Source: an uncultured Clostridia bacterium (lineage in GTDB: Bacteria > Bacillota > Clostridia > Oscillospirales > Oscillospiraceae). From it: a stretch of DNA of 64,000 bases. The stretch is taken from the NCBI GenBank assembly GCA_946186375.1, contig CAMHMZ010000001.1, positions 186,001-250,000 on the forward strand, written 5' to 3'. Positions 16,584 to 25,160 of this stretch are shown here, one piece after another (position 1 is the stretch's first letter; each line of letters begins with the position of its first letter). A program made the translations under genes and the position numbers. The notes below the pieces were generated by a model. It did no database searches, was not told the origin of the DNA, and worked only from the letters and a program-made list of their open reading frames with translations.

Positions 16584-17612
16584 ATGCAAATCACCGGCAA
16601 ATTTGAGAATGAGCGACTGATCTGCACCCGTATGGAGCGGCTGTATCTCTACAAGAACAGCACTCAGATCTGTGCCCAGACCGGTTTTCATGGATATCTG
16701 CGCGGGTATTTTGATAAGTGCGGAGAAACGTATTTCGATACATATTTTCCGCACAAGACTCCCGCAGATGAAGGCTTCTTTGAGGCACTTCAGAAAGTCA
16801 TGGATACACTTCGCGATGACGGGATGCTTCAGTCTTTCAGAACCATGAAAAACTGGTGCATCACTGACGGCTGGGATAGCCATTTCGTCGGCAACTGGGC
16901 CGTAGAGTTCGCGTTCCGCGTCGATCACAATGGATTCGCGTTCCTATTCCGCCTGATCCCGATGCCCGGCGACTATCATGTATACGTTCACTGCTATCGG
17001 GCCGATTGGCTTGATCAGCATATGGAGCAGGCGGAGCATGGAATTCGGTTCATCGACAGTTCATATCAGGAAAAATTCCGTCTGGAAGATGGCGGAAAAA
17101 TCCGAATTATGACTCTTGACGGCAAGGTGAAGGAGAGAACCTGCCGTTTCATCGACGATTATCACGTCGAGATTGGCGACTATCTCTATCACATCTGTGA
17201 ATACGGCGAGCAGATCGAAACGTCTGGCACCAAGGTCGCGCCAGTGGAAGGCCTGATGCTTCCTGAAAATGCCAAGCCTTTCATCGAGGCGCTGGCCGCC
17301 GGTGAGGTTGAGCTGGAATATGTGTCCGGCTATGTGAACTACTGGCGGAACCACAACGAAGCCGGGCAGAGCATCACCGAGTTTCTCGGCATGACGGACG
17401 TTGAGTTTGCCGAACACGACAAGCGCAACATCTGTGATGAAGAATATGAAAAGATGCTCCTGAAGGGTCCGGATGAAATTCTGACTCGTTTTGCCGAAGC
17501 AAGAAGAAATCGTGGCATGGTAACCGATCGGGACGGAGTAACTTGGTTTCCTTCTGAAGGAAACGACCTTGTTCCTGATTCGCTGCCTGGTTCTGGGGAG
17601 GTTCTCGGATGA
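16584..17612 (+). CDS. Large hypothetical protein with LPD28-like segment
   Basis: 342 aa. The middle part (about 180-225, CRFIDDYHVEIGDYLYHICE followed by YGEQIE) resembles the LPD28 domain found in large polyvalent proteins of mobile elements. A helical C-terminus with GMTDVEFAEHDKRNICDEEY resembles antitoxin-like helices. The N-terminal 180 residues are not recognised. It overlaps the J-domain gene by 4 nt, so the two may be co-translated. Confidence 0.55.
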   Translation: MQITGKFENERLICTRMERLYLYKNSTQICAQTGFHGYLRGYFDKCGETYFDTYFPHKTPADEGFFEALQKVMDTLRDDGMLQSFRTMKNWCITDGWDSHFVGNWAVEFAFRVDHNGFAFLFRLIPMPGDYHVYVHCYRADWLDQHMEQAEHGIRFIDSSYQEKFRLEDGGKIRIMTLDGKVKERTCRFIDDYHVEIGDYLYHICEYGEQIETSGTKVAPVEGLMLPENAKPFIEALAAGEVELEYVSGYVNYWRNHNEAGQSITEFLGMTDVEFAEHDKRNICDEEYEKMLLKGPDEILTRFAEARRNRGMVTDRDGVTWFPSEGNDLVPDSLPGSGEVLG

Positions 17613-18691
17613 AATTCTTCAAACAAGGCCTCACAAAAGAGGAGCTCACAGCGGAATATCGCCGGTTGGCCAAGCAGTATCATCCCGACGTCTGCAAGGA
17701 CGCCGACGCCACAGAGATCATGACTGCGATCAACGCGGAGTACGATGCGTATTTTGTCACGATCCAGAAAACATCTGTCGGTGTTGATTGGGACGACCTG
17801 TTTGCCCGTTATGCCGAGGCACGGAAGACACGTGAAGCGGTTCTCCGCTTCATGAACTTCGACAAGCAGAAGGGGAGTGGCTGGTTCACGCTTCAGAAAG
17901 TCTACAACCTCTTCTGGGGCACCACCACGATCAAGTATGTGTCGGACGGAACAGATTCGTGGGACAATTTCCACGGCGGTTTTGCTCTGACACAGGAGCT
18001 GACTCCTTCTTTTGGAGAAGTCAACCGTTCGCTGCGCCGCATCCCGGCAAAGATCGAATGTCCTACCGGCAAAGACATGTACTTTGCCATGTACGGGCAG
18101 GCCAAGACGGATATCACAGATATCCAGGCAACCGATGTAAAAACCGAGGCCGCCTATGTATCCATGTTTGACACCTACAAGCATATCCGCACAAAAAAGC
18201 GTGGTGAGATGTGGATCAATGATGATACCGCATATATGAAGGTTAACGGCCTTGTGATGGCTTCATCTTTCCCGAACTATCTGCTGAAAGACTGTGAGGT
18301 TCTCGAAACCTGCAAGGGCACGGATTTCGGCTATTATCAGTTCCAGGATTGCTCTGAAGCGGAGTTCAGAAAGTACCACGACGTGCAGTACACGCCGATG
18401 TACAGTGAGGCTCTTGGCTGCAAGCGGCTGAAAGAAAATGAGCTTTGGTGGATCGATGATCCCGTTGTGGCTCATTTCGCCCGTATCGGTGTTCTGGACT
18501 TCTATGAGTCCGGTGAGAACTTCCGTATGCGGTACGGAACCTTCAGCAACATCGGTCTGCAGGCTCATCTGCATGAGCTGACCATCGAAGACGCCGAGCA
18601 TATCCAGGACTTCCTGGACGAGTTGAACACCGGCTTCGAGGACTACATCAAGCGTCTGATCAAGCGCGGCAAACTTCGGATTGCCGTGTAA
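17609..18691 (+). CDS. J-domain protein
   Basis: 360 aa. Residues 1-60 form a short DnaJ-like domain with H25-P26-D27 in AKQYHPDVCKD and a following helix EIMTAINAEYDAYF. The J domain stimulates host DnaK; the rest of the protein has no zinc or G/F region of true DnaJ and is unrecognised. Such proteins often steer host chaperones during phage or plasmid replication (inference). Confidence 0.8.
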   Translation: MKFFKQGLTKEELTAEYRRLAKQYHPDVCKDADATEIMTAINAEYDAYFVTIQKTSVGVDWDDLFARYAEARKTREAVLRFMNFDKQKGSGWFTLQKVYNLFWGTTTIKYVSDGTDSWDNFHGGFALTQELTPSFGEVNRSLRRIPAKIECPTGKDMYFAMYGQAKTDITDIQATDVKTEAAYVSMFDTYKHIRTKKRGEMWINDDTAYMKVNGLVMASSFPNYLLKDCEVLETCKGTDFGYYQFQDCSEAEFRKYHDVQYTPMYSEALGCKRLKENELWWIDDPVVAHFARIGVLDFYESGENFRMRYGTFSNIGLQAHLHELTIEDAEHIQDFLDELNTGFEDYIKRLIKRGKLRIAV

Positions 18692-18699
18692 TCAAAGAA

Positions 18700-18724
18700 G
18701 AGGCTCAGATCGCACCTGAGCCTC
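18700..18724 (+). other. Intergenic hairpin without U-run
   Basis: A perfect 9-bp GAGGCTCAG/CTGAGCCTC stem with a 7-nt loop lies between two genes; no T-run follows. Confidence 0.5.
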
Positions 18725-18744
18725 AACATAAAAAGGAGAAAGAA

Positions 18745-19476
18745 ATGGCAGAAAAATATTTCATTCGCCTAATTGGCAATGAGCTTTGGGAAGACACCAA
18801 GCTTATGTCGAAGAGTAAGGCTGACGCCGAACTCGAGAAGACCTATAACAGGGTTCTCAAGGAAAGAGGCTTGGCAAAGGAAAGCAAGTTCTTTTCGCGC
18901 GAGCTCAACGCGAAAGACGGTTTCTTCATGATCACGGACGAAGAGTTTTACCAGGAAGCGCGTATTCTCAAAGAGAACACAGCGACCGGTCCGGATTATC
19001 TTTTCGAAGAAATTCGCCGCATGCTGTACGATACAGCGGCTGCCGCGACGAAATATCAGTATGATCTTACAGATATGAGCGTCGGCGACTATTGCCTTGG
19101 TATCGAAGAGCGCTTGGAAAACCTTGAGAAGATGCTGCACGAACATACCACAGACCTGCTCAGCAGTGAGCAGAAGGAAGAGGTTTATCGCCAGCAGAGA
19201 GACGCGGATCTGATGGAAGATGCGCGAATTCGCTTTTGTGAATGGAGCGGATACTACGAAGGTGATCTTTCAGCGGAGGCAGCGGCCGAGGATTGGTTCA
19301 AAGCTCAGTATGGTTTCACGATCAAACAGGCGCTGAATCCGAAGTCCAAGTATTATGTACTTGAGCGAGCAAAGGATCTGTTTCTAAATCGCGAAAGCAT
19401 CGAGACAGCGGAACTGGCTACATGGGAAAGCGCGCTGCAAGACGCCTGCCATGAGCTCTCGCCGAAGAAGAAGTAA
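18745..19476 (+). CDS. Hypothetical helical protein with YGF-type C-terminal module
   Basis: 243 aa, mostly helical. The C-terminal module (about 160-235: DWFKAQYGFTIKQALNPKSK, then LFLNRESIE and WESALQDAC) is shared with the protein at 26526, so this is a recurrent domain of the element. Not recognised otherwise. Confidence 0.65.
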   Translation: MAEKYFIRLIGNELWEDTKLMSKSKADAELEKTYNRVLKERGLAKESKFFSRELNAKDGFFMITDEEFYQEARILKENTATGPDYLFEEIRRMLYDTAAAATKYQYDLTDMSVGDYCLGIEERLENLEKMLHEHTTDLLSSEQKEEVYRQQRDADLMEDARIRFCEWSGYYEGDLSAEAAAEDWFKAQYGFTIKQALNPKSKYYVLERAKDLFLNRESIETAELATWESALQDACHELSPKKK

Positions 19477-19484
19477 TTTGATTG

Positions 19485-19516
19485 ACAGCTACCCGCATTT
19501 GCGGGTAGCTGTTTTT
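19485..19516 (+). terminator. Rho-independent terminator
   Basis: A perfect 12-bp ACAGCTACCCGC/GCGGGTAGCTGT stem followed by five T closes the 13.6-19.5 kb gene run. Confidence 0.9.
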
Positions 19517-19527
19517 GCATACAAAGC

Positions 19528-19561
19528 AAAGTGCAAATTCAAAGTGTAATTTTTGCACTTT
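19528..19561. repeat. Inverted repeat AAAGTGCAAA/TTTGCACTTT
   Basis: 10-bp arms (19528-19537 and 19552-19561) lie between a terminator and a promoter. The sequence TTGCACTTTGGA resembles the palindrome at 24403. Confidence 0.5.
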
Positions 19562-19573
19562 GGATGAGCTGTG

Positions 19574-19654
19574 GCATATGCGCCATTTAGGGTTTGATTT
19601 GAATGACAGAAGAGGGTGAATACAGTAAAACAAATAGCGTACATAGGACGAATA
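19574..19654 (+). promoter_or_regulatory. GTAAAA-class promoter, leader cut by TnpB element
   Basis: CATATGCGCCATT, then ATGACA (19603-19608), 16 nt, GTAAAA (19625-19630), 12 nt, ATAGGACG. The leader hairpin is missing because TnpB element copy 2 begins at 19664. Confidence 0.65.
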
Positions 19655-19663
19655 ATGGATAAT

Positions 19664-21029
19664 GGGTGCACAAAACCTGAGGGCGATACAACAAACTTTT
19701 GAAGGAATGGGGGTCTGGCGATGAAGCGCAAGCATGGGCTACGCATGAGGATTTATCCGAACGCAAAGCAAGCGACGAAAATTGATATAACGATCAACGC
19801 ATGCCGGTTTCTGTATAACAAAATGATCGAAGTGCAGCAGAAGGTATACAAGCGCCGCGGCGAGCACCTTTCAACGTATGAAATGCAAAAGCTGCTCACG
19901 AAGATGAAGGCGCAGTATCCATGGCTGCGATGCGTTGATAGCAAAGCGCTCCAATCGGTATGTGCAGCTGTGTCCAACGCATATGACGGTTTCTTCCGCA
20001 GGGTGAAGCAAGGTACGAAGCCCGGCTTCCCTAAATTCAAAAGTCGGAAGACCGCCAAGATGAGCTACACGTCGACCAATGGATCGGCCATGTATATAGA
20101 CCAGGGGAGAGTGAAAATTCCGATTCTCGGTTGGGTCAAGGCCTCTGTGCCGCGCATCCCGGATGGTACGATCTGTAGGGTGACGATCACGAAGACAAGC
20201 ACAGGGAAATACTACGCAAGCTTCATCGTGGAGGAAGAAATTGAGGAGCTTCCGCCTGTATCCAGCGAAGTCGGCATTGACGTTGGCATCAAATGTTATG
20301 CCGCTGACAGCAATGGTAATACATATGAGAATCCGAAGTTTCTTCGGAATTCAGAAAAGAAGCTGCGGAGAGAGCAACGAAGACTGTCTCGCAAGCATAA
20401 GGGTTCTTCCAATAGAAAGAAGCAACAGAAACGTGTGGCGAGAGCACACGAAAAAGTTGCGAACCAGAGAAAAGATTACCTGCACAAGTTGAGCACGACA
20501 ATTGTTCGCGAGAACCAAGTGATCTGTGTCGAAGATCTCAATGTACAGGGCATGATGAAGAACCATCACTTGGCTAAATCAATAGCCGATGCCGGCTGGG
20601 CCTCCTTCATAGGTATGCTGGAGTACAAGTGCCAGTGGTACGGCAGGGATCTGGTGAAGGTGCCAAGGTTCTTTGCGAGCTCACAAACCTGCTCCTGCTG
20701 TGGGGCCGTGGATCGCGATCTAAAAAAGTTGAGCATTCGCTCCTGGACGTGTCCAGAGTGCGGCGCACAACACGATCGCGATATCAACGCAGCGAAAAAT
20801 ATTCTTTTGAAAGGAAAGGGTATATTGCCTCAAGCGGCGTAGACCTTTTGACTTTGGTACCGTGTGGTACACGGGAACCGCCGAAAGGCAAACGCTTGTG
20901 GAAATCGTGTAAGACCAAAGGAGTCTTCGACTCCGGAGGCAACAATCGTTGAAGCAAGAACTAAAGGACGTTGTGGGATGGTCGGAAGCCAGTCCAACTG
21001 GCTCATCCTCCTCAGATTTTAGATACCCC
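19664..21029 (+). mobile_element. TnpB-carrying insertion element, copy 2 (1,366 bp)
   Basis: Same length and organisation as copy 1. Left end GGGTGCACAAAACCTGAGG; right end, other strand, GGGGTATCTAAAATCTGAGG, again imperfect inverted repeats. The flanks show only G(G/A)ATAAT on both sides. To the right lies the C-terminal remnant of an Arr-like gene with no 5' part to the left, so a deletion probably accompanied or followed insertion. Confidence 0.75.
19721..20842 (+). CDS. tnpB: TnpB RNA-guided endonuclease (copy 2)
   Basis: 373 aa with all RuvC residues ([24 protein letters not shown]) and the CxxC zinc pairs intact. Differences from copy 1 are confined to the N-terminal two thirds (for example residues 2, 9, 23, 64, 82, 175 and a patch near 210-227). 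GGGGGTC precedes the ATG at 19721. Confidence 0.95.
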   Translation: MKRKHGLRMRIYPNAKQATKIDITINACRFLYNKMIEVQQKVYKRRGEHLSTYEMQKLLTKMKAQYPWLRCVDSKALQSVCAAVSNAYDGFFRRVKQGTKPGFPKFKSRKTAKMSYTSTNGSAMYIDQGRVKIPILGWVKASVPRIPDGTICRVTITKTSTGKYYASFIVEEEIEELPPVSSEVGIDVGIKCYAADSNGNTYENPKFLRNSEKKLRREQRRLSRKHKGSSNRKKQQKRVARAHEKVANQRKDYLHKLSTTIVRENQVICVEDLNVQGMMKNHHLAKSIADAGWASFIGMLEYKCQWYGRDLVKVPRFFASSQTCSCCGAVDRDLKKLSIRSWTCPECGAQHDRDINAAKNILLKGKGILPQAA

Positions 21030-21045
21030 GAATAATCTTCAAATT
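20786..21045 (+). ncRNA. Putative omega RNA, copy 2
   Basis: Nearly identical to the segment at 1560-1803. The guide would begin GAATAATCTTCAAATT at 21030 and so differs from that of copy 1. The 5' boundary is uncertain. Confidence 0.6.
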
Positions 21046-21145
21046 CAAACAGGGCCAATGTGGTTACACGAAAGAGAACGCAGAATTCACTGCAAGGAAA
21101 GCAAAGGTCGTTGATACGATCAGAGTTGTGATTAAAGAGCAATAG
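21030..21145 (+). pseudogene. C-terminal remnant of an Arr-like protein
   Basis: The frame directly after the element encodes NAEFTARKAKVVDTIRVV before TAG 21143. This matches the end of the intact gene at 33978 (NAEYTTPKAKVTDRIRVT). No start or N-terminus remains, so it is a truncated paralog. Confidence 0.6.
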
Positions 21146-21160
21146 GAGAAGGAGGAAAAC

Positions 21161-21529
21161 ATGGAGAAGATATTCTTCGCCGGCGGATCATATTATCCGA
21201 CCGAAAAAGTTGTTAACAAGAAGAACGGCGCCGTCAGCACAGTTTCGCTGACGGACAAGAAGAAAACATTTGAGGCTGTATGTCCGACCGGTGGGCTGCC
21301 GTACTTGACACACGATTCCAAGGGACTGGATCTGCTGACGAACGGGAATCTGTACATGCTGTCAGAGGACGGCAAGCATGCGATTCTGACGGAATACAGG
21401 TGTATGAATGTCACGCCGATGGAACAGCATTCCGATGGGAGTTTTTGGCCTGCTCAGGAGATAGTGATTCCCGAGAGGGTGGCGGAAGAGCTGCAAAAGG
21501 CCATTCAGGCAAATCATTTCTACGATTGA
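21161..21529 (+). CDS. Hypothetical protein
   Basis: 122 aa, with GGAGAAGGAGG before ATG 21161. Beta-rich N-terminus, conserved-looking GGLPYLTHDSKGLDLLTNG, helical end. Not recognised. Confidence 0.65.
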   Translation: MEKIFFAGGSYYPTEKVVNKKNGAVSTVSLTDKKKTFEAVCPTGGLPYLTHDSKGLDLLTNGNLYMLSEDGKHAILTEYRCMNVTPMEQHSDGSFWPAQEIVIPERVAEELQKAIQANHFYD

Positions 21530-21544
21530 GAAAGGAGAAAAAGA

Positions 21545-21769
21545 ATGACGCGAGAACTTCTCGAAAGAAAGTACCCTGTTGGTACTCGCATCAAGCTGAT
21601 CGAAGGCCGTTGCAAGGACGGCGACAACTTCGGTGTAAAGAATGGTACGCTTGGTACCGTCACAGGCATCAACCAGTTCGACGGCATTGACGTTCAGTGG
21701 GACGGTTGCCAGAGCAACTATGACCTGTTCTTTGGATATGACCGCTTTTCCATCGTGTATGGGAGGTGA
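21545..21769 (+). CDS. DUF4314-like small protein
   Basis: 74 aa. VGTRIKLIEGRC, GVKNGTLGTVTGINQFDGID and VQWDGCQSNYDLFFGYDRF follow the DUF4314 pattern of a small SH3-like barrel, common in clostridial phages and ICEs. Function unknown. It ends just before the YopX-like gene. Confidence 0.7.
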   Translation: MTRELLERKYPVGTRIKLIEGRCKDGDNFGVKNGTLGTVTGINQFDGIDVQWDGCQSNYDLFFGYDRFSIVYGR

Positions 21770-21774
21770 GTCGG

Positions 21775-22236
21775 ATGCAGAAAAGAACGATTCTTTACAG
21801 AGGCCAGCACAGGCGCTTTGGTGAAAACGTCAGAATGGGCGACGGAAAACCGTTGCCCTCTGTCTGGTGCTACGGCGGAATCCTACAGGGCGAAGGAGAC
21901 TTTTCCATCATTTACGGAAAAGCCGTTCAGGACCCGAAGGATTTCACAAAGCTGCATAGCGCTTCGCCGGAGTTCGACAAATGGGTCGTATATTCTGATA
22001 CCGTTGGCCAATACGTCGGTATCAACGATATCAATGGCAAAGAGATTTTTGAGGGGGATATCGTTCGCGTCACCACGCCGCTCGCTCGCTTCGATGCAGC
22101 GGTTGTTGCGTGGAACGCGAAACATGCGCGCTGGTGCTTCTCCCCGCCGAGCGGAAATTGGTATTCTCTTGAGCCGGAATTCAATTACGAAGTGCTTGGA
22201 AACGTGTTCGACAACCCGGACATGTTCCACGATTAA
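21775..22236 (+). CDS. YopX-family protein
   Basis: 153 aa from ATG 21775 (GGAGG 9 nt upstream; a GTG at 21766 overlaps the previous gene). Signature pieces: TILYRGQHRRF, TVGQYVGINDINGKEIFEGD, IVRVTTP and NYEVLGNVFDNPD. YopX proteins are ubiquitous in phages of Bacillota; their role is unknown. Confidence 0.9.
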   Translation: MQKRTILYRGQHRRFGENVRMGDGKPLPSVWCYGGILQGEGDFSIIYGKAVQDPKDFTKLHSASPEFDKWVVYSDTVGQYVGINDINGKEIFEGDIVRVTTPLARFDAAVVAWNAKHARWCFSPPSGNWYSLEPEFNYEVLGNVFDNPDMFHD

Positions 22237-22257
22237 GAGGAGAAAGAGAGGAAAGAT

Positions 22258-22554
22258 ATGGTTGTCAATTATGTTCGCGTGCAAAATCAAAGCTTGCCCA
22301 TCGAAGTCTTCAATGCTCTGTGTGACAAGCTGAGTTTACTGCGCCACTGCTGCATGGACTATCGCATGGTCAGTGGTTTTGATCCGGCAAAGGAGAAGCC
22401 CTATTGGCGTTCGTGCTCCTACCCCGCGAGTTGCACGGTCGAGATTCAGGCTGTGCTGAGCAGCGTATGCGAAGATGCACATCAGTTTTGCAAAAAAGTC
22501 GATGTGGGCTTCCATCGGGTGAAAGTAAATATCGATTCGGAAATTATCGAATAA
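22258..22554 (+). CDS. Hypothetical Cys-containing protein
   Basis: 98 aa. The segment YWRSCSYPASCTVEIQAVLS with VCEDAHQFCKKV recurs in the truncated frame at 24419, so it is a duplicated family. Four cysteines are shared between the two. Not recognised. Confidence 0.65.
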   Translation: MVVNYVRVQNQSLPIEVFNALCDKLSLLRHCCMDYRMVSGFDPAKEKPYWRSCSYPASCTVEIQAVLSSVCEDAHQFCKKVDVGFHRVKVNIDSEIIE

Positions 22555-22572
22555 AGAGAGGAGAGAATAGAA

Positions 22573-22794
22573 ATGGAATTCTCAAGCAGTATCGTTCCCA
22601 TGAAAGTAAAGTGCGTGTCTGAACGGCCCGGCATGCCTGAGCAGATAAGGGAGGGTAATGACTACCTTATCGATCGCATGTCCATCTGGATCGATGGCGA
22701 CGGTGTCGCATACGGCGTCGTGTATGACATGCAGTACAGAAGAGTGGGGCAGTTGCGACTGAACCACTTTATGACCACTGTCATGAACGCGTGA
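22573..22794 (+). CDS. Hypothetical small protein
   Basis: 73 aa. MKVKCVSERPGMPEQIREGN, then YLIDRMSIWIDGDGVAYGVVY, suggests a compact beta-rich fold. GAGAGGAGAGAA precedes the start. Not recognised. Confidence 0.65.
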   Translation: MEFSSSIVPMKVKCVSERPGMPEQIREGNDYLIDRMSIWIDGDGVAYGVVYDMQYRRVGQLRLNHFMTTVMNA

Positions 22795-22806
22795 GGGTGA
22801 AATAAA

Positions 22807-23328
22807 ATGACTGAAATTACACGTTCTAACGGGTATGTTGTCAACGGTGGCCACATCGTTGGCGGCGGGCACTCCGGGTTAACACAACAGCTCGACGAAA
22901 TAGTAAAACGTCAAGCCGAATGGCTGCGTGAGCAGTTTCCTGACTATGCTGTTCAAATACGGTTCAATTCCGATCGCAAGAGCGGTGGGGCGTTCATCGA
23001 ATCGTCCCACACTCTTGATGGTGTGGTCTACATCAAGCTCGGAGCGAGCCTTCGGTGCAGCAAAAGCAAAGAAGATGTGTCCAAATTCAATCGAGGAGAG
23101 CTGTCTCTTGACGAATATCTGAAGCGCTTTGAGCACCGGATGCGCGAGTACGACTACATCTCCTACGACGTTGGTATCAACGCTGTTTGTACAATCAACA
23201 CATGCGGCGAAGACGCCGACAGCTTCGATATGATCTGGAAAGACTTTAACACGTATGAAGAAGCGATAGAATACATCAAAGAACACGTCAAAAGTTGTAT
23301 GCTGATTCCGACAAATCCGATCATGTGA
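22807..23328 (+). CDS. Hypothetical protein
   Basis: 173 aa. A Gly/His-rich start (GGHIVGGGHSG) is followed by an amphipathic helix and a mixed alpha/beta region with CTINTCGEDADSFDM. It overlaps the downstream frame by 34 nt if that begins at TTG 23295. Not recognised. Confidence 0.6.
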   Translation: MTEITRSNGYVVNGGHIVGGGHSGLTQQLDEIVKRQAEWLREQFPDYAVQIRFNSDRKSGGAFIESSHTLDGVVYIKLGASLRCSKSKEDVSKFNRGELSLDEYLKRFEHRMREYDYISYDVGINAVCTINTCGEDADSFDMIWKDFNTYEEAIEYIKEHVKSCMLIPTNPIM

Positions 23329-24167
23329 TCTGGCATATTCTTGAGGGGCCTTTTGACGACCCCGAGTTTTTGGGATATTCTCTCATCGACTTGATCACGG
23401 ACGATCTTGACAACGGCTTCAATTTCGTCTATGTGGATCGAAATGAAGATACCATGAAGATCGGCATGTTCATCAGTGATGAGGAAGACTATGATCCGAA
23501 AGCAGTCGAACGCACGTTTAATCGTTTGCGCCCGATCACCATTTCTGGCGACATTAATTTCGTTGGTAGAATGGCACTCTGGAGTGTTGCTTTTGAAGCC
23601 GGAGCTTTTGTAGAAAAAAGCCGCTTCAACCTGCATATCCCCAGCGTTGTAAGCGAAACTACGGCCAAAAAGATTTTGGCTCATTTCAGTGAGAAGCAGA
23701 AGCATGTCTGGTGCTGCTGCCCGAGATGTGGTTGCGACCGGATGGCTGCGAATGTTTCCAGAAATGCATTGAGCCGTCGTGTTGATCTCATGATCTGTGA
23801 TATCTGTGGCAACATCGAGGCAATCGAGGACTTCCCGGATAATCCGAAGCTGCCGGTTGAGCAGTGGGCTTTGAATGAGCATCCCGATAAGTTCTTCCTG
23901 AAAGGTAAAGACTACAACACCTTTTACTTCGTATTCTGCGGATACGAAGATTATCCTTTCCAGGAGGCATACATGATCGTGGAAGGATTCGATGAGCATG
24001 ATGCTGCTCAGAAAGTCATTGATAAGTACTGGGAATCCAACGGAAGCAAGCTCCCGTATGCCTGCTATTTCTCCAGAGAAGAATGGAACCAGGCGCCGGA
24101 GATGCGTGAACGTTTCAAGTACGTCGGCACTCTTCGACTGAACGGCATCTTCGAGGAGGCTGAGTAA
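23295..24167 (+). CDS. Two-part protein: paralog of the 34730 protein plus zinc ribbon
   Basis: Up to 290 aa from TTG 23295; GTG at 23325 is an alternative because no clear ribosome binding site is visible. Residues about 35-115 (FVYVDRNEDTMKIGMFISD, RPITISGDINFVG) match the protein at 34730. Residues about 138-180 are a zinc ribbon (CCCPRCGC ... MICDICGNIEAIEDF). The last third is a separate alpha/beta region. Function unknown. Confidence 0.6.
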   Translation: MYADSDKSDHVIWHILEGPFDDPEFLGYSLIDLITDDLDNGFNFVYVDRNEDTMKIGMFISDEEDYDPKAVERTFNRLRPITISGDINFVGRMALWSVAFEAGAFVEKSRFNLHIPSVVSETTAKKILAHFSEKQKHVWCCCPRCGCDRMAANVSRNALSRRVDLMICDICGNIEAIEDFPDNPKLPVEQWALNEHPDKFFLKGKDYNTFYFVFCGYEDYPFQEAYMIVEGFDEHDAAQKVIDKYWESNGSKLPYACYFSREEWNQAPEMRERFKYVGTLRLNGIFEEAE

Positions 24168-24174
24168 TATAGGA

Positions 24175-24384
24175 GTGCATTTTCCTAATCTGAAAATGCC
24201 GGGAACCTGCTTTCAGTGTCCTGCGCGTGAGTGGTATAACTTCGGTGGCGAGCCTCACGGCTATGCCTGCCGGGTTCTCCACGACGGCAAGATCGTTACT
24301 AATGTTCAGGCTCGGCAGCGGCGTCGGCCGGATTGCCCAGCCAAGGAATTTTCGGAGAAGGAAACCGCCTGCGGGATCAGCTGA
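24175..24384 (+). CDS. Cys-rich protein, CFxCPAxEWYxFGG family
   Basis: 69 aa from GTG 24175. TCFQCPAREWYNFGGEPHGY matches the protein at 39380, which starts MGVYF. Here the aligned codons read ATA-GGA-GTG-CAT, so the ancestral start may have mutated from ATG to ATA (24169); GTG would serve instead. Cysteine spacing suggests a small metal-binding fold. Confidence 0.6.
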   Translation: MHFPNLKMPGTCFQCPAREWYNFGGEPHGYACRVLHDGKIVTNVQARQRRRPDCPAKEFSEKETACGIS

Positions 24385-24389
24385 AACAA

Positions 24390-24438
24390 GTGACACGAAA
24401 ATCTCCAAAGTGCCAAAAATGGCACTTTGGAGTGTCAC
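24390..24438. repeat. Long inverted repeat with perfect 13-bp core arms
   Basis: CTCCAAAGTGCCA (24403-24415) and its exact complement (24420-24432) flank AAAA, with outer GTGACA/TGTCAC arms (24390-24395, 24433-24438) offset by a 7-nt bulge. It lies between two small genes. Confidence 0.65.
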
Positions 24439-24580
24439 GAAAGAAAAGTCGTGCTGGCACTCGAATACCTATCCGGATGGCTGCACGACCGAGATCCATA
24501 CCGCGGTAGGAAGTGTTTGTGCAGATGTAGAGCAATTCTGCAAGAAGGCTGAGTGTGGCAAAAACTCGGTGCTTGTATAA
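24419..24580 (+). pseudogene. Truncated paralog of the 22258 protein
   Basis: An ATG at 24419, inside the inverted repeat, opens 53 codons with SCWHSNTYPDGCTTEIHTAV and VCADVEQFCKKAECG, matching the C-terminal half of the protein at 22258. There is no ribosome binding site, and the N-terminal half is missing. Probably a remnant. Confidence 0.5.
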
Positions 24581-24615
24581 ATTGTTTCTGCTGTGGTGTG
24601 AAAGAAAAAATAGAG

Positions 24616-24645
24616 AGGCAGTCTGCATGCACAGGCTGCCTTTTT
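24616..24645 (+). terminator. Rho-independent terminator
   Basis: A 10-bp AGGCAGTCTG/CAGGCTGCCT stem with one wobble and five T end the 21.1-24.6 kb operon. Confidence 0.85.
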
Positions 24646-24672
24646 ACATGCCGTTTGTTTGCTGATTGGCGG

Positions 24673-24775
24673 ATGCACAAAGGCTGAATTGACACGTTGA
24701 CAACAAATCGGTAAAACTCGAATGAAGTATATTGAAGAAGACTCCCACCGACCCGATACTGGGTTGGTGGTTTTT
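24673..24775 (+). promoter_or_regulatory. Promoter-leader cassette with terminator-like hairpin
   Basis: ATGCACA, 9 nt, TTGACA (24689-24694), 16 nt, GTAAAA (24711-24716), then a 10-bp CCACCGACCC/GGGTTGGTGG hairpin (24745-24770) and five T. The downstream gene begins 46 nt later. Confidence 0.75.
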
Positions 24776-24821
24776 ATATACGCACAAAAGAAAAAAAACA
24801 AATACAAGAAGGAGAACAAAA

Positions 24822-25103
24822 ATGATTTACACCATCATCATCGGACTCATCGCGATCGCTTCGGCGATCACCTTCCTCAGTCTTTATGCTGAGGAAAAGA
24901 AGAACCGCGCTGAGCAGCGTCGCTTCGATTCCATGAAGGACGCATTCACGGCGCGCTTCGGTAGCGCCGCGGCAGCCTCCATGTTGCGTGAGGCCGTCAT
25001 CGCTGGCTGCTCATTCAACGAGCTGACCCAGATGATGCGCTCCCGCCTTGAGGCGGATGATCGGGGCTCGGCGTTTGCACCGCCGATGATCATTAGGCGG
25101 TAA
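24822..25103 (+). CDS. Small membrane-anchored protein
   Basis: 93 aa from ATG 24822 (AAGGAG upstream). One N-terminal transmembrane helix (about 2-22) is followed by a charged helical domain (EEKKNRAEQRRFDSMKD) and an Ala-rich segment. Probably a bitopic membrane protein with a cytoplasmic tail. Not recognised. Confidence 0.7.
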   Translation: MIYTIIIGLIAIASAITFLSLYAEEKKNRAEQRRFDSMKDAFTARFGSAAAASMLREAVIAGCSFNELTQMMRSRLEADDRGSAFAPPMIIRR

Positions 25104-25108
25104 AGGAG

Positions 25109-25142
25109 AAACAGAAGCCGTCAAAAACGGCTTCTGTATTTT
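25109..25142 (+). terminator. Rho-independent terminator
   Basis: An 11-bp ACAGAAGCCGT/ACGGCTTCTGT stem with a 5-nt loop and six T follow the 24822 gene; the next gene starts 18 nt later, so some read-through is likely. Confidence 0.8.
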
Positions 25143-25160
25143 TTGTCAAGGAGGTAGACA

